15,548 bases of DNA from Methylopumilus sp009926035. GTDB lineage: Bacteria > Pseudomonadota > Gammaproteobacteria > Burkholderiales > Methylophilaceae. The notes beneath the pieces were generated by a model. The model was not told the origin of the DNA, ran no database searches, and saw only the letters and a list, made by a program, of their open reading frames with translations. The translations under genes and the position numbers were made by a program. The DNA lies in assembly GCA_041165405.1 (NCBI GenBank), contig JBEANL010000017.1:1-15548 (forward strand). Direction: 5' to 3'. This document shows positions 1-8,231 of this stretch, piece after piece. The first letter of the stretch is position 1, and each line of letters starts with the position of its first letter.

Positions 1-704
1 AAATTATCAATTTTAACGCCACTTGAGATAATAGTATCATCTAACGTACCGCGATCTATGGTTGAATTTGCGCCAATATCAACGTTATCACCTACAATAA
101 CTTTTCCTATTTGGGGAATAGCAAACCATTTATCATTGTCTTTTGCATAGCCAAAACCATCTGAGCCTATTACAGAACCTGCGTAAATCGTACAATTTCT
201 GCCAATGATTGTATTTGTCTTTATTACAACGTTTGGATGAATAGTTGAATTATCGCCAATAATATTATCACTTTCAATTATTACTCCCGCATGGACTGTA
301 ACACCATCAGCAATAGAAACATTTTCTTCGATAACAACGTTTGGACCAATAAAAATATTTTGACCTAATTTGCAAGTAGGATGAATCATTGCAGACTTAC
401 TAATCTCCTTTTTTGGTACTTTGCTGGGATTTAAGAGTCTAGATACTTTCGCAAAGTATAAATATGGATTATTTGAAACTATCGCCGAACCTTTTCGAAA
501 AGCAAGACTTTCGGCATTAGTGATTACAATAGCCGCTTTTGTAATTTTTAATAAATCTAAGTATTTAGGGTTATTAAAAAAAGAAATTGAATTTTGATTA
601 GAAGATTCTAGAGAGGCAACAGAGTTAATAAGGATATTTGGATCGCCTATTAACTCACCACCTAATTTTTTTACTAGATCACCAGATGTGATTGTTTGGC
701 CCAT
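1..704 (-). CDS. lpxD: UDP-3-O-acylglucosamine N-acyltransferase LpxD, partial (C-terminus beyond left edge)
   Basis: LpxD adds the N-linked 3-hydroxyacyl chain to UDP-3-O-acyl-glucosamine, the third step of lipid A synthesis, in the cytoplasm. I translated it from ATG at 704-702; 234 codons stay open to the edge, about two thirds of the usual ~340 residues. The N-terminal uridine-binding domain covers roughly residues 1-100 (ITSGDLVKKLGGEL near the start, SFFNNPKYLD at 41-50). From about residue 105 come the hexapeptide repeats of a left-handed beta-helix (IGPNVVI, IGDNSTI, IGRNCTI). The LpxD hallmarks GSDGFGYA (180-187) and IGANSTIDRGTLDDT (210-224) are present. The catalytic histidine region lies outside the window. 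An in-frame stop at 716-714 leaves this ATG as the natural start, but I see no Shine-Dalgarno. It lies 21 bases after skp, so it is probably co-transcribed. Confidence 0.96.
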   Translation of the reverse strand, partial: MGQTITSGDLVKKLGGELIGDPNILINSVASLESSNQNSISFFNNPKYLDLLKITKAAIVITNAESLAFRKGSAIVSNNPYLYFAKVSRLLNPSKVPKKEISKSAMIHPTCKLGQNIFIGPNVVIEENVSIADGVTVHAGVIIESDNIIGDNSTIHPNVVIKTNTIIGRNCTIYAGSVIGSDGFGYAKDNDKWFAIPQIGKVIVGDNVDIGANSTIDRGTLDDTIISSGVKIDN

Positions 705-725
705 AGAAACAAATTAGGCCAAAAA

Positions 726-1232
726 CTATTTTTTACCTAATGATTTTAAAATTTTGTCCGTGATATCTATTTTTTCACTCGCATAAGCAACGCCATTGTA
801 TAAAACAAGATCGTAACCTTCTGCTTTTGCAACTGATGTCACAGCCTTATTAATCTGTTCTTGAAGACCACCAAGCTCTTCATTTCTTCTAATATTAATA
901 TCTTCTCTTAGTTCGCGTTCCTTACGTTGAACTTCTACACGAAGTTGAGAGAGTGATTTTTCTTTGGAATCTCGTTCAGAATCTTTCATTGTTAAAGCAT
1001 CTTTAGCAAAAGCGGCTTCTCTGTCTTTCAAAGATTTTACATCCGATTTTAATTTATCAGTGCGCGAACTAAATTCTTTTTCTAATTTTTTATTACTTTC
1101 AATAGTTTGGGGCGCCTCTTGAAGAATTTTATCTACTTGAACAAAGCCTATTTTAAGTTCAGCAAAAACTACAGAGCTTGTAAAAAGGACGGATGATAAG
1201 ACTAGAGCCTTAAGAAAGTACTTATATTTCAA
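726..1232 (-). CDS. skp: OmpH/Skp-family periplasmic chaperone
   Basis: Skp is a trimeric periplasmic chaperone that holds unfolded outer-membrane proteins on their way to the BAM complex. The 168-residue product matches the family length. Residues 1-24 form a signal peptide: basic KYKYFLK, a hydrophobic core, then VFA before ELKIGFV, so cleavage is likely after residue 24. The mature start KIGFVQVDKILQEAP is typical of OmpH. Residues about 40-120 are charged, heptad-like and rich in K/E/R, as expected for the coiled-coil tentacles. The C-terminus (YDLVLYNGVAYASEKIDITDKIL) is the conserved body-domain strand of the family. The start is TTG, supported by a strong AGGAGT six bases upstream. It sits 33 bases after bamA and 21 before lpxD, the usual bamA-skp-lpxD arrangement. 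Confidence 0.95.
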   Translation of the reverse strand: MKYKYFLKALVLSSVLFTSSVVFAELKIGFVQVDKILQEAPQTIESNKKLEKEFSSRTDKLKSDVKSLKDREAAFAKDALTMKDSERDSKEKSLSQLRVEVQRKERELREDINIRRNEELGGLQEQINKAVTSVAKAEGYDLVLYNGVAYASEKIDITDKILKSLGKK

Positions 1233-1238
1233 TTCGCA

Positions 1239-1244
1239 ACTCCT
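1239..1244 (-). promoter_or_regulatory. Shine-Dalgarno of skp, fixing a TTG start
   Basis: The minus strand reads AGGAGT here, six bases before TTG at 1232-1230. This well-placed ribosome binding site supports TTG as the true skp start, and the predicted signal peptide begins at exactly that codon. Confidence 0.75.
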
Positions 1245-1265
1245 AAAAATTTAAAATTAATCAAT

Positions 1266-3614
1266 TTAAAACTGTTGGCCCATTTGGAATTGAAAAACCT
1301 CTGTTCTATCTGTAGGTTTTTCATTAAATGGTTGTGCCACTACTACCTTTAAGGGGCCAAAAGGCGAAATCCACATTACGCCAAGACCCGCAGAATATCG
1401 CAATGAGGATAACTTGATGGATTCAGATTCCTCGTATACATTACCAGCATCGATGAAAGCACTCAAGCGAAATTGATTATTATTTTTCAAAAATGGAACT
1501 GGCATAAATAATTCTAAATTACCTACCAATTGTTTTGTACCCCCTAAGAACATATTTCTTGTTTGAGTAGTCGTACCGCAGGTTGTGTCGCCCGCAAGAC
1601 AGACAGGTCCAATAGATGATAGTCGATAGCCCCGGACTGAATTTACCCCACCTACATAAAAGTTTTTAAAGAAAGGGAATTCTTTTCCTCCATAACTATT
1701 TGCATATCCTGCTTGACCATTAACCATAAGAGTAAGATCGTTTGTGATGTCTTTATATATGCTCTCTTGGAGAGTTACTTTATACATTTGTATGTCTAGT
1801 CCTGGGGTTGAGACTTCTGCATTTACTCTTCTTAAACCACCTTTTTTAGGGAATAAAATATCATCACGACTATCCTCTGTCCAACCAACTGAGGCAATTA
1901 ATGAATTCATAGAGCAACCGGTTGCATTCGAACTACCCTTCACTGAATTACAGTAATTAATATATCTTATTGGCGATAGATCTCTAGTGAGATTATCAAC
2001 TTCAGTATTGTCATAAGTCAAACCATAAGAAAAAGCATTTTTTTCAGTAAAGGGCACGCTGAATCTAAATCCTGCACCTATTGATGATGTGTCGTATGTT
2101 GCAAAAGTTATCTTTGACGCATTTACATCACGGCGATATAAGTCATAACTTAAAGCAACTCCTTCAGGAGTAAAAAATGGTTGGGTCATACTTAAAGCAT
2201 AGGTTCGATTAATTCGCCCCGTATTAATTTGAGCCGAAACTCTATCACCTGTGCCTAGAAAATTAGCTTGAGTGACATTAAAGCTTCCTACAACCCCTTC
2301 TTGGCTGCTCAGACCAGCACCAAACATTATGCTACCAGTATTCCTTTCGGTAACTTTGACCTTAAGATCGACTTGATCAGTTGTGCCAGGCACAGCTGGA
2401 GTTTCAATATTAGTATCGCTAAAAAATTGAGTTCTTTTGAGGCGTTCCTTAGAGCGCTCAATTTTATCTGCCGCATACCAACCTGACTCAACTTGTCTAA
2501 ATTCACGACGAATAACTTCGTCACGTGTTCTCGTATTTCCTTCAATATCTATTCTTCTAACGTAAACCTTACGCCCAGGATCAACAAAGAAAGTAAATGC
2601 TGCAGTGTGATTATCTTTATTTACATCAGGAATAGCATTTACATTAGAAAAAGCAAAACCATCATTTCCCAAACGATTATTCATGGCTTTAGTTGATTCT
2701 GAGATTTTTTCACGATTAAAAATATCATCTTTTTTAATCTTAATGAGCTTCTGTAATTCATTTTCAGGGACTTGAAGTAAGTCGCCCGCTAACTTAACGT
2801 CGGAAACTTTATATTTAGGTCCTTCTGAGATATTGATCGTAATGAATACGTCTTCTTTGTCTGGAGTAATTGATACTTGCGTAGAATCAATACTAAATTC
2901 TAGATGCCCGCGATTCATATAAAACGATTTCAATGTTTCAAGATCAGCAGTTAATTTTTGCTTTGAATATTGATCATCTTTAAACCACCAGGATAACCAA
3001 TTTGTAGTTTGAAGTTGAAATTGAGATGTAAGATCTATTTTTTGATAGATTTGATTTCCAACAATATTGATTTCTTTGATTCTTGAAATAATACCTTCTT
3101 CTATATCAAATCTTATCGCAACCCTATTTCTTTCTAAAGGGGATGTGGTCGTTTTAACTGATGCTGTATATTTACCAAGAGATAAGTATTGTTTTTTTAT
3201 TTCTTGTTCCATAAAGTCAAGTTTTGTTTTATCGTAAATTTGACCTTCTACTAAACCAACGCTCTTTAAACTCTCTTTCAATTTATCAGTTTGAAACATT
3301 TTATTTCCTGAAAATTGAATGTCAGCGATTGATGGTCGTTCTTGGACGGTGATGAGAAGAATATTTTGATCTGCTTCTATACGAACGTCTTTAAAGAAAC
3401 CTGTGCGATAAAGGGATTTAATGGCTTCAGATGACTTATCCTCAGTCATCGTATCACCTACTTGTACAGGCAAGTAGTTAAATACTGTACCTGGCTCAGT
3501 TCTCTGTAAGCCCTCAATTTTAATATCTTTGATCACAAAAGGCTCCATAGCAAGAGCAGCTAGGGAGATAACAAGAAGTGAAGCGAATAAAGCTAGTTTA
3601 GATCTTAAAGTCAT
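1266..3614 (-). CDS. bamA: Outer membrane protein assembly factor BamA (Omp85)
   Basis: BamA is the central, essential beta-barrel subunit of the BAM complex, which folds and inserts outer-membrane proteins. The product has 782 residues, a normal length. Residues 1-22 are a signal peptide ending ALA. Five POTRA domains follow at roughly 25-92, 95-172, 175-264, 267-345 and 348-422; POTRA5 shows IDIEGNTRTRDEVIRRE. The 16-strand barrel runs from about 425 to the end. VRGY at 660-663 is this protein's form of the conserved loop-6 VRGF motif, and the C-terminus FQFQMGQQF has the terminal phenylalanine of a barrel beta-signal. Cysteine pairs occur at 555/567 and 672/679 in predicted extracellular loops. 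The ATG overlaps the rseP stop by one base (TAATG), with AGGAAG just upstream, so coupled translation is likely. Confidence 0.97.
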   Translation of the reverse strand: MTLRSKLALFASLLVISLAALAMEPFVIKDIKIEGLQRTEPGTVFNYLPVQVGDTMTEDKSSEAIKSLYRTGFFKDVRIEADQNILLITVQERPSIADIQFSGNKMFQTDKLKESLKSVGLVEGQIYDKTKLDFMEQEIKKQYLSLGKYTASVKTTTSPLERNRVAIRFDIEEGIISRIKEINIVGNQIYQKIDLTSQFQLQTTNWLSWWFKDDQYSKQKLTADLETLKSFYMNRGHLEFSIDSTQVSITPDKEDVFITINISEGPKYKVSDVKLAGDLLQVPENELQKLIKIKKDDIFNREKISESTKAMNNRLGNDGFAFSNVNAIPDVNKDNHTAAFTFFVDPGRKVYVRRIDIEGNTRTRDEVIRREFRQVESGWYAADKIERSKERLKRTQFFSDTNIETPAVPGTTDQVDLKVKVTERNTGSIMFGAGLSSQEGVVGSFNVTQANFLGTGDRVSAQINTGRINRTYALSMTQPFFTPEGVALSYDLYRRDVNASKITFATYDTSSIGAGFRFSVPFTEKNAFSYGLTYDNTEVDNLTRDLSPIRYINYCNSVKGSSNATGCSMNSLIASVGWTEDSRDDILFPKKGGLRRVNAEVSTPGLDIQMYKVTLQESIYKDITNDLTLMVNGQAGYANSYGGKEFPFFKNFYVGGVNSVRGYRLSSIGPVCLAGDTTCGTTTQTRNMFLGGTKQLVGNLELFMPVPFLKNNNQFRLSAFIDAGNVYEESESIKLSSLRYSAGLGVMWISPFGPLKVVVAQPFNEKPTDRTEVFQFQMGQQF

Positions 3615-4933
3615 TAGCTTCCTAATAGGTATCGACAGGCGTCATTATACAACGCAATTGCAGTTAGTAAACCCAAAATTAACACTCCAACCCTTTGACT
3701 TATCATCATATTTTTACTTGATAAAGGCTTACCCATAATAAACTCAAGGAAATAAAAAGCCAAATGACCCCCATCTAATAATGGAATTGGTAATAAATTC
3801 AATATTCCGATATTCAAACTAATGAGTCCAATAAATTGAATATAAGGGAGAAGGCCCTCTAAAAAAGAAGAGGATGCCATGTGTGCAATTGTCAAAGGAC
3901 CACCCAAATCTTTTAAGTCAGCTTTTTGCGTAAATAAATTCTTGAATGTGCTTAAAGTTAAATAGAAAAAGTTATGCGTTTGGATTAAAGACTTCAGTAT
4001 GGACTCAGTAAATGTACTTTTCACTTCAACCAAATTAGCTTTTATAATAGCTTCATCATACCCCAATGAAACACCAATTCTTTTTTTCTCTATTTTACTT
4101 GTAAATACATCTTTATCTATATGAATTAATTGAATAATATTTTCTCTTTTTATAGTTAAATCATAAGACTTTGACCAATAATTTTGAATGTTTCTAACCA
4201 AGTCTTTGATATTTTTTATTTTTATTTGATCAATCATAAGAATTTGATCATTAGGCCTAAGACCTATCTTTTCAGCAATACTGTCCCGCTCTACCGACTG
4301 AATTAAAATAGGAGCGCCATATGGAAAGGTCTGAATGCCATCAACCCACATAAAATTCTGGATACTAAAGATTTCATTCATTCTTTTAAAGCTTAAGTTT
4401 TTAAATGTTTCTTTGTGGCTACTTAAATAAATTTCCAAATCATTTAAGGATTTAATCGCTTCACCATCAATCGACATGATTTCATCCCCAGGTCTCAAGC
4501 CTTGCTTGAAGGCTTCACTGGATTCTGGAACTTCATTAATTAACGGCTTAATTTGAGGAGATCCATGCATATAAATAAAGCAAAATATGAAGACCCCCAA
4601 AAAAATGTTGATTAAAGGTCCAGCTAAAACAATTAGGAAACGCTTAAATAGTGACTGTCTATTAAATGCCCTATAAAGATCATTTTTTTTTATTTTTTTG
4701 TTTGTATCTTCATTGTTCTCATCTAAAAGCTTTACATAGCCACCAAGGGGAATTGAAGATATAACAAATGCAGTGTGATCTTTACCAAAAAAATAAGTAA
4801 AAATAGGTTTGCCAAATCCAATTGAGAATTTGAGCACTTTGACGTTACACCATCGAGCCATTTGAAAATGACCAAATTCATGAATGCCCACCACAATACT
4901 GATTGTAAGAATAAAAACAAGAAAGGTTATCAT
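3614..4933 (-). CDS. rseP: Site-2 intramembrane zinc metalloprotease RseP
   Basis: RseP cuts transmembrane segments inside the inner membrane; in E. coli it cleaves anti-sigma-E factor RseA and remnant signal peptides. The product has 439 residues, close to the usual ~450. The first transmembrane helix carries the zinc motif HEFGH (18-22). GFG at 39-41 matches the membrane-reentrant loop. Two PDZ domains follow, about 130-205 (LRPGDEIMSIDGEAI) and 210-285 (LRPNDQILMIDQIKI). The C-terminal helices include NLLPIPLLDGGH (379-390), whose Asp387 is the third zinc ligand. Its ATG overlaps the dxr stop by four bases (ATGA) and its TAA shares one base with the bamA start. I see no rseA or rpoE in the window, so the substrate here cannot be told from context. 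Confidence 0.96.
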   Translation of the reverse strand: MITFLVFILTISIVVGIHEFGHFQMARWCNVKVLKFSIGFGKPIFTYFFGKDHTAFVISSIPLGGYVKLLDENNEDTNKKIKKNDLYRAFNRQSLFKRFLIVLAGPLINIFLGVFIFCFIYMHGSPQIKPLINEVPESSEAFKQGLRPGDEIMSIDGEAIKSLNDLEIYLSSHKETFKNLSFKRMNEIFSIQNFMWVDGIQTFPYGAPILIQSVERDSIAEKIGLRPNDQILMIDQIKIKNIKDLVRNIQNYWSKSYDLTIKRENIIQLIHIDKDVFTSKIEKKRIGVSLGYDEAIIKANLVEVKSTFTESILKSLIQTHNFFYLTLSTFKNLFTQKADLKDLGGPLTIAHMASSSFLEGLLPYIQFIGLISLNIGILNLLPIPLLDGGHLAFYFLEFIMGKPLSSKNMMISQRVGVLILGLLTAIALYNDACRYLLGS

Positions 4934-6117
4934 GAGCTTACTTTTTGGCTGTCAATCCAAGAAAGAGCAAGAAAACGGGTCTTTTTATCTACCTCCAAAA
5001 CTGCATCAATAGAATCTAAAGGTTGAGATTCTATTGTGCCCATACAAAATTCAATTAACTCTGCAATTTGATTAAATCTGATCGATTCATTTAAGAAAGC
5101 CTCTACAGCCACTTCATTTGCAGCATTGAGAATAGTTGGGGCATTGTGTCCCATAGCCAAAGCCTTATAGGCCAATCCAAGACAGGGAAATTTATTTAAA
5201 TCAGGCGCTTCAAAATCAAGTTTTTGGGTTTTTATAAGATTTAGGCCTGATACACCAGATTCAATTCTTTCTGGATGACTTAAAGCGTAAGCAATGGGCG
5301 TCCTCATATCTGGGTTACCTAATTGAGCAAGCGTACTTCCATCAATATACTCGACAAGAGAATGAATAATACTTTGAGGATGAATTATTACTTCTATATC
5401 TGATGCTGGAATATCAAATAACCAAAAAGCTTCAATGATTTCCAATCCCTTATTCATCATGGTTGCTGAATCGATTGTAATCTTTTTACCCATAACCCAA
5501 TTGGGATGTCGTAAAGCTTCTTTAGGTGTCACGAGAAGTAGATCTTCTTTAGAAAATGTCCTAAACGGTCCACCAGATGCCGTCAGTAAAATTTTTCTAA
5601 TGCCGTTTGACTTATAATTCATTTTTTTGTTTTGTGGCAAAACTTGCAAAATTGCATTGTGTTCACTGTCAATGGGTATCAAAGTCGCCTTTGAATGATT
5701 TACAGCTTTGACAAATAACTCTCCTGCCATCACAAGTGTTTCTTTATTGGCCAATAAAATCTTTTTACCGGTATTTGCAGCTGCCATAGTAGGCTTAAGA
5801 CCGGCGGCGCCCACAATTGCTGAAATTACAGTATTTGTATCTTCATGAGAAGCAATCCAATCCAGCGACTCATCAGTCTCTAAAACAATTGTTTTTAAAT
5901 TTAATTCAAGCAGATTTTTTTTCAACTGTTGATTTGCTTCTGGATTTGAAGCAACAGCAAAGCGAGGTTCAAATTCGATACACTGTTGTGTGAGCAAATC
6001 AATATTCTTATTTGCTGTCAGTGCGAAAACTTTATATTTTTCTTTATGAAGATTTATGACTTGAAGTGCATTACAACCAATACTTCCAGTTGAGCCTAAG
6101 ATAACAATATTTTCCAA
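4930..6117 (-). CDS. dxr: 1-deoxy-D-xylulose 5-phosphate reductoisomerase
   Basis: Dxr converts DXP to 2-C-methyl-D-erythritol 4-phosphate using NADPH, the committed step of the MEP isoprenoid pathway, and so feeds UppS encoded two genes upstream. The 395-residue length is typical. The N-terminal Rossmann motif GSTGSIG is at 8-14, LLANKET at 121-127, the metal-binding IDSEHNAI at 149-156 (Asp150, Glu152) and the substrate loop DSATMMNKGLE at 216-226. The start must be TTG at 6117-6115: the cdsA TAA lies immediately before it in the same frame, and homologues begin the same number of residues before GSTGSIG. There is no good Shine-Dalgarno, only a weak GGA about 15 bases upstream, so translation probably relies on ribosomes finishing cdsA. 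The end overlaps rseP by four bases. Confidence 0.96.
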   Translation of the reverse strand: MENIVILGSTGSIGCNALQVINLHKEKYKVFALTANKNIDLLTQQCIEFEPRFAVASNPEANQQLKKNLLELNLKTIVLETDESLDWIASHEDTNTVISAIVGAAGLKPTMAAANTGKKILLANKETLVMAGELFVKAVNHSKATLIPIDSEHNAILQVLPQNKKMNYKSNGIRKILLTASGGPFRTFSKEDLLLVTPKEALRHPNWVMGKKITIDSATMMNKGLEIIEAFWLFDIPASDIEVIIHPQSIIHSLVEYIDGSTLAQLGNPDMRTPIAYALSHPERIESGVSGLNLIKTQKLDFEAPDLNKFPCLGLAYKALAMGHNAPTILNAANEVAVEAFLNESIRFNQIAELIEFCMGTIESQPLDSIDAVLEVDKKTRFLALSWIDSQKVSS

Positions 6118-6918
6118 TTAGATTATTTTTCCGAAAAAAATAGGCGACATTAGAATTAGGGTCGCAAGAGGAAGGCTTGAGCAGAGACTGTCAATACGAT
6201 CAAGAACGCCTCCATGCCCGGGAATTAAATCACCACTATCTTTAACTTTTGCCATACGTTTTATATATGATTCAAATAGGTCACCTTCAACACTTAAAAG
6301 TAAAATTAAATTAAAAAACAAAATAGATATATAAGAATTAACAAAACCAAAGTAAGTCATGGCAATAGAAAAGGATGAAACGACAAATAGCGCTCCTATA
6401 AAACCTTCCCATGTTTTACCAGGACTAATGGATGGTGCTAGCTTTCTTTTTCCAAACCGTTTACCAAAGAAATAGGCACCAGAATCTGCAAACCAAATAG
6501 TTGTTAAAACAATAAGGACAGTCCCAGGACTTAATTGAATTAAATAATTAAGTGAAATAATAAGAGGCATGATTACAACCCAGCCAATAAAAGCACTAAA
6601 AAAGAAATTTTTAAAATTGATCTTACATATTAAAAATATAGGCGCCATACCCAACCAAAAAATAGAAGCTATTAAAAGTATGATTCTCGCCACTTCAGTG
6701 TTGAGATGGCTATCAATTAAATAAATTAAAACTACCGAAATTAATAAAAAAATCTTTTTTTCATAGGGTTTAAAATATAAAAGCTTTGTCCATTCATAAA
6801 GGGCTAATAACGAAGTGATATAAATCACATAAGAAAAATATCTTCCTGAAAATAGAAACATAGAAGATAAGAAAATTGCGAGCATCGCTAATGCAGAAAA
6901 AATTCGAGATATCAACAT
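6118..6918 (-). CDS. cdsA: Phosphatidate cytidylyltransferase (CDP-diacylglycerol synthase)
   Basis: CdsA makes CDP-diacylglycerol from phosphatidate and CTP in the inner membrane, the branch-point precursor of phosphatidylethanolamine, phosphatidylglycerol and cardiolipin. The product has 266 residues, at the short end for the family, and is mostly transmembrane helix (at least seven hydrophobic segments). The conserved C-terminal half is intact: WFADSGAYFFGKRFGKRKL (142-160), SPGKTWEG (165-172) and the signature from Ser218 to Asp240, which includes KDSGDLIPGHGG with the metal-binding aspartates. ATG follows the uppS TAA with no spacer, and its own TAA directly abuts the dxr TTG. The N-terminal half is much less conserved and isoleucine/phenylalanine-rich. 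Confidence 0.95.
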   Translation of the reverse strand: MLISRIFSALAMLAIFLSSMFLFSGRYFSYVIYITSLLALYEWTKLLYFKPYEKKIFLLISVVLIYLIDSHLNTEVARIILLIASIFWLGMAPIFLICKINFKNFFFSAFIGWVVIMPLIISLNYLIQLSPGTVLIVLTTIWFADSGAYFFGKRFGKRKLAPSISPGKTWEGFIGALFVVSSFSIAMTYFGFVNSYISILFFNLILLLSVEGDLFESYIKRMAKVKDSGDLIPGHGGVLDRIDSLCSSLPLATLILMSPIFFGKII

Positions 6919-7659
6919 TTATAACTGCTCGCTAGTTTTGCCATACCTTCGTTCTCTTTTTTGAAATTCAATAAGTGCCGAGGTAAAAGCCTTTTCATTA
7001 AAATCAGGCCACAATGTTTCAGTAAAGTAAAGTTCGGTATATGAAAATTGCCAGATTAAAAAATTACTAATACGTTTCTCACCACCGGTTCTTATTAAAA
7101 GATCAGGATCTGGCGCAAAATTTAAAGAAAGATTCTGAATGAGATTTTTTTGGGTAAATGGCTTTTTGAAATGACCTTTTTTTCGATATTCATTAACCGC
7201 ATTCACAATATCCCACCTTCCACCATAATTAATTGCAATGCTTAGGGTAAGGCCAGTATTTTTTTCAGTAAGATTTTCAAGATCTTTTATTTTATCAATT
7301 AGCTTCTTTGGGAAAGGCTTTCGATCACCAATGAGTTTAAAACGAATATTATTTTTAATTAAAGATGAAGATTCTTTTTTAATGGAATCTTGAAATAAAG
7401 ACATTAAAAAATCAACTTCCTGAGTCGGTCTTAACCAATTTTCTGTACTAAAAGCAAATAATGTAAGAAATGGAATATTTAATTTTTGACATTGGGTAAT
7501 TACCGTTTTAACAGATTCCAAGCCTCTTCTATGACCTGAAATACGAGGCATTAAACGTTTTTTTGCCCACCTACCATTGCCGTCCATAATGATAGCAATA
7601 TGTTTGGGTTTTTCTATTAATCGGTCTTGCGCTTGTAATAAACGGAAAAAATTAAACAC
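6919..7659 (-). CDS. uppS: Undecaprenyl diphosphate synthase (cis-prenyltransferase)
   Basis: UppS condenses eight isopentenyl diphosphates onto farnesyl diphosphate to make the C55 carrier used for peptidoglycan and surface glycans. The 246-residue product has every cis-prenyltransferase motif in order: IIMDGNGRWAKKR (24-35, catalytic Asp26), SGHRRG (41-46), FSTENW (70-75), INYGGRWDI (143-151), and RTGGEKRISNFLIWQ (190-204) followed by TELYF and LWPDF. The start is GTG at 7659-7657, sharing its G with the frr stop (TAGTG). It gives the expected short lead into the first motif. The polar C-terminus is normal for the family. The gene is coupled to frr upstream and abuts cdsA downstream. Confidence 0.96.
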   Translation of the reverse strand: MFNFFRLLQAQDRLIEKPKHIAIIMDGNGRWAKKRLMPRISGHRRGLESVKTVITQCQKLNIPFLTLFAFSTENWLRPTQEVDFLMSLFQDSIKKESSSLIKNNIRFKLIGDRKPFPKKLIDKIKDLENLTEKNTGLTLSIAINYGGRWDIVNAVNEYRKKGHFKKPFTQKNLIQNLSLNFAPDPDLLIRTGGEKRISNFLIWQFSYTELYFTETLWPDFNEKAFTSALIEFQKRERRYGKTSEQL

Positions 7660-8216
7660 TAAATAGCGAGCAATTCAGATTCTTTTAACTGAAGAAGTTT
7701 GTCAATTTCAGCGATAAATTTATCTGTAATTTTTTGAACATCATCTTGGGACCTTCTCTCGTCATCCTCACTAATTTCTTTTTCTTTGAGGGATTTTTTT
7801 AATGAGTCATTTGCATCGCGTCTAATATTTCGAATTGCCACTTTTGCAGATTCAGCTTCAGTGCGCACAACCTTTATAAGATCTTTTCTTCGTTCTTCAG
7901 TAAGTGTTGGCATTGGCACACGAATGAGATCTCCAGATGTTGCTGGATTCAATCCAAGATCACTATCACGAATTGCTTTCTCAACTTTAGCAACCATGCT
8001 TTTTTCATAAGGTTGAACATTAATTGTTTTTGCATCTCCTAAGTTAACACCAGCAACCTGATTTATAGGAACCATCGATCCGTAATAATCAATAAGAATG
8101 TGGTCAAGAAGGCCTGTATGCGCTCTACCCGTTCTAATTTTTGCAAGATCAGACTTAAAGGAGTCTAGAGATTTTTGCATTTTTTCATTTACATTTATTT
8201 TTATTGCTTCAGTCAT
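7659..8216 (-). CDS. frr: Ribosome recycling factor
   Basis: RRF works with EF-G to split post-termination ribosomes. The 185-residue length is exactly that of the family. The two long domain-I helix regions are residues 1-30 and about 105-185. The hinge and start of domain II show KIRTGRAHTGLLDHI (26-40), a diagnostic RRF motif, and the second helix carries VPMPTLTEERRKDLIKVV. The ATG at 8216-8214 has a good AGAGGA site about eight bases upstream, lying in the 15-base gap after pyrH. Its TAG overlaps the uppS GTG by one base. The pyrH-frr pairing is very widely conserved. Confidence 0.97.
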   Translation of the reverse strand: MTEAIKINVNEKMQKSLDSFKSDLAKIRTGRAHTGLLDHILIDYYGSMVPINQVAGVNLGDAKTINVQPYEKSMVAKVEKAIRDSDLGLNPATSGDLIRVPMPTLTEERRKDLIKVVRTEAESAKVAIRNIRRDANDSLKKSLKEKEISEDDERRSQDDVQKITDKFIAEIDKLLQLKESELLAI

Positions 8217-8231
8217 TACAGTCCTCTTTAA

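Noticed and set aside
1744..2696. Several 60-70 codon open frames opposite or within bamA
   Set aside because: All overlap the clearly coding bamA frame, lack family features and have no ribosome binding context.
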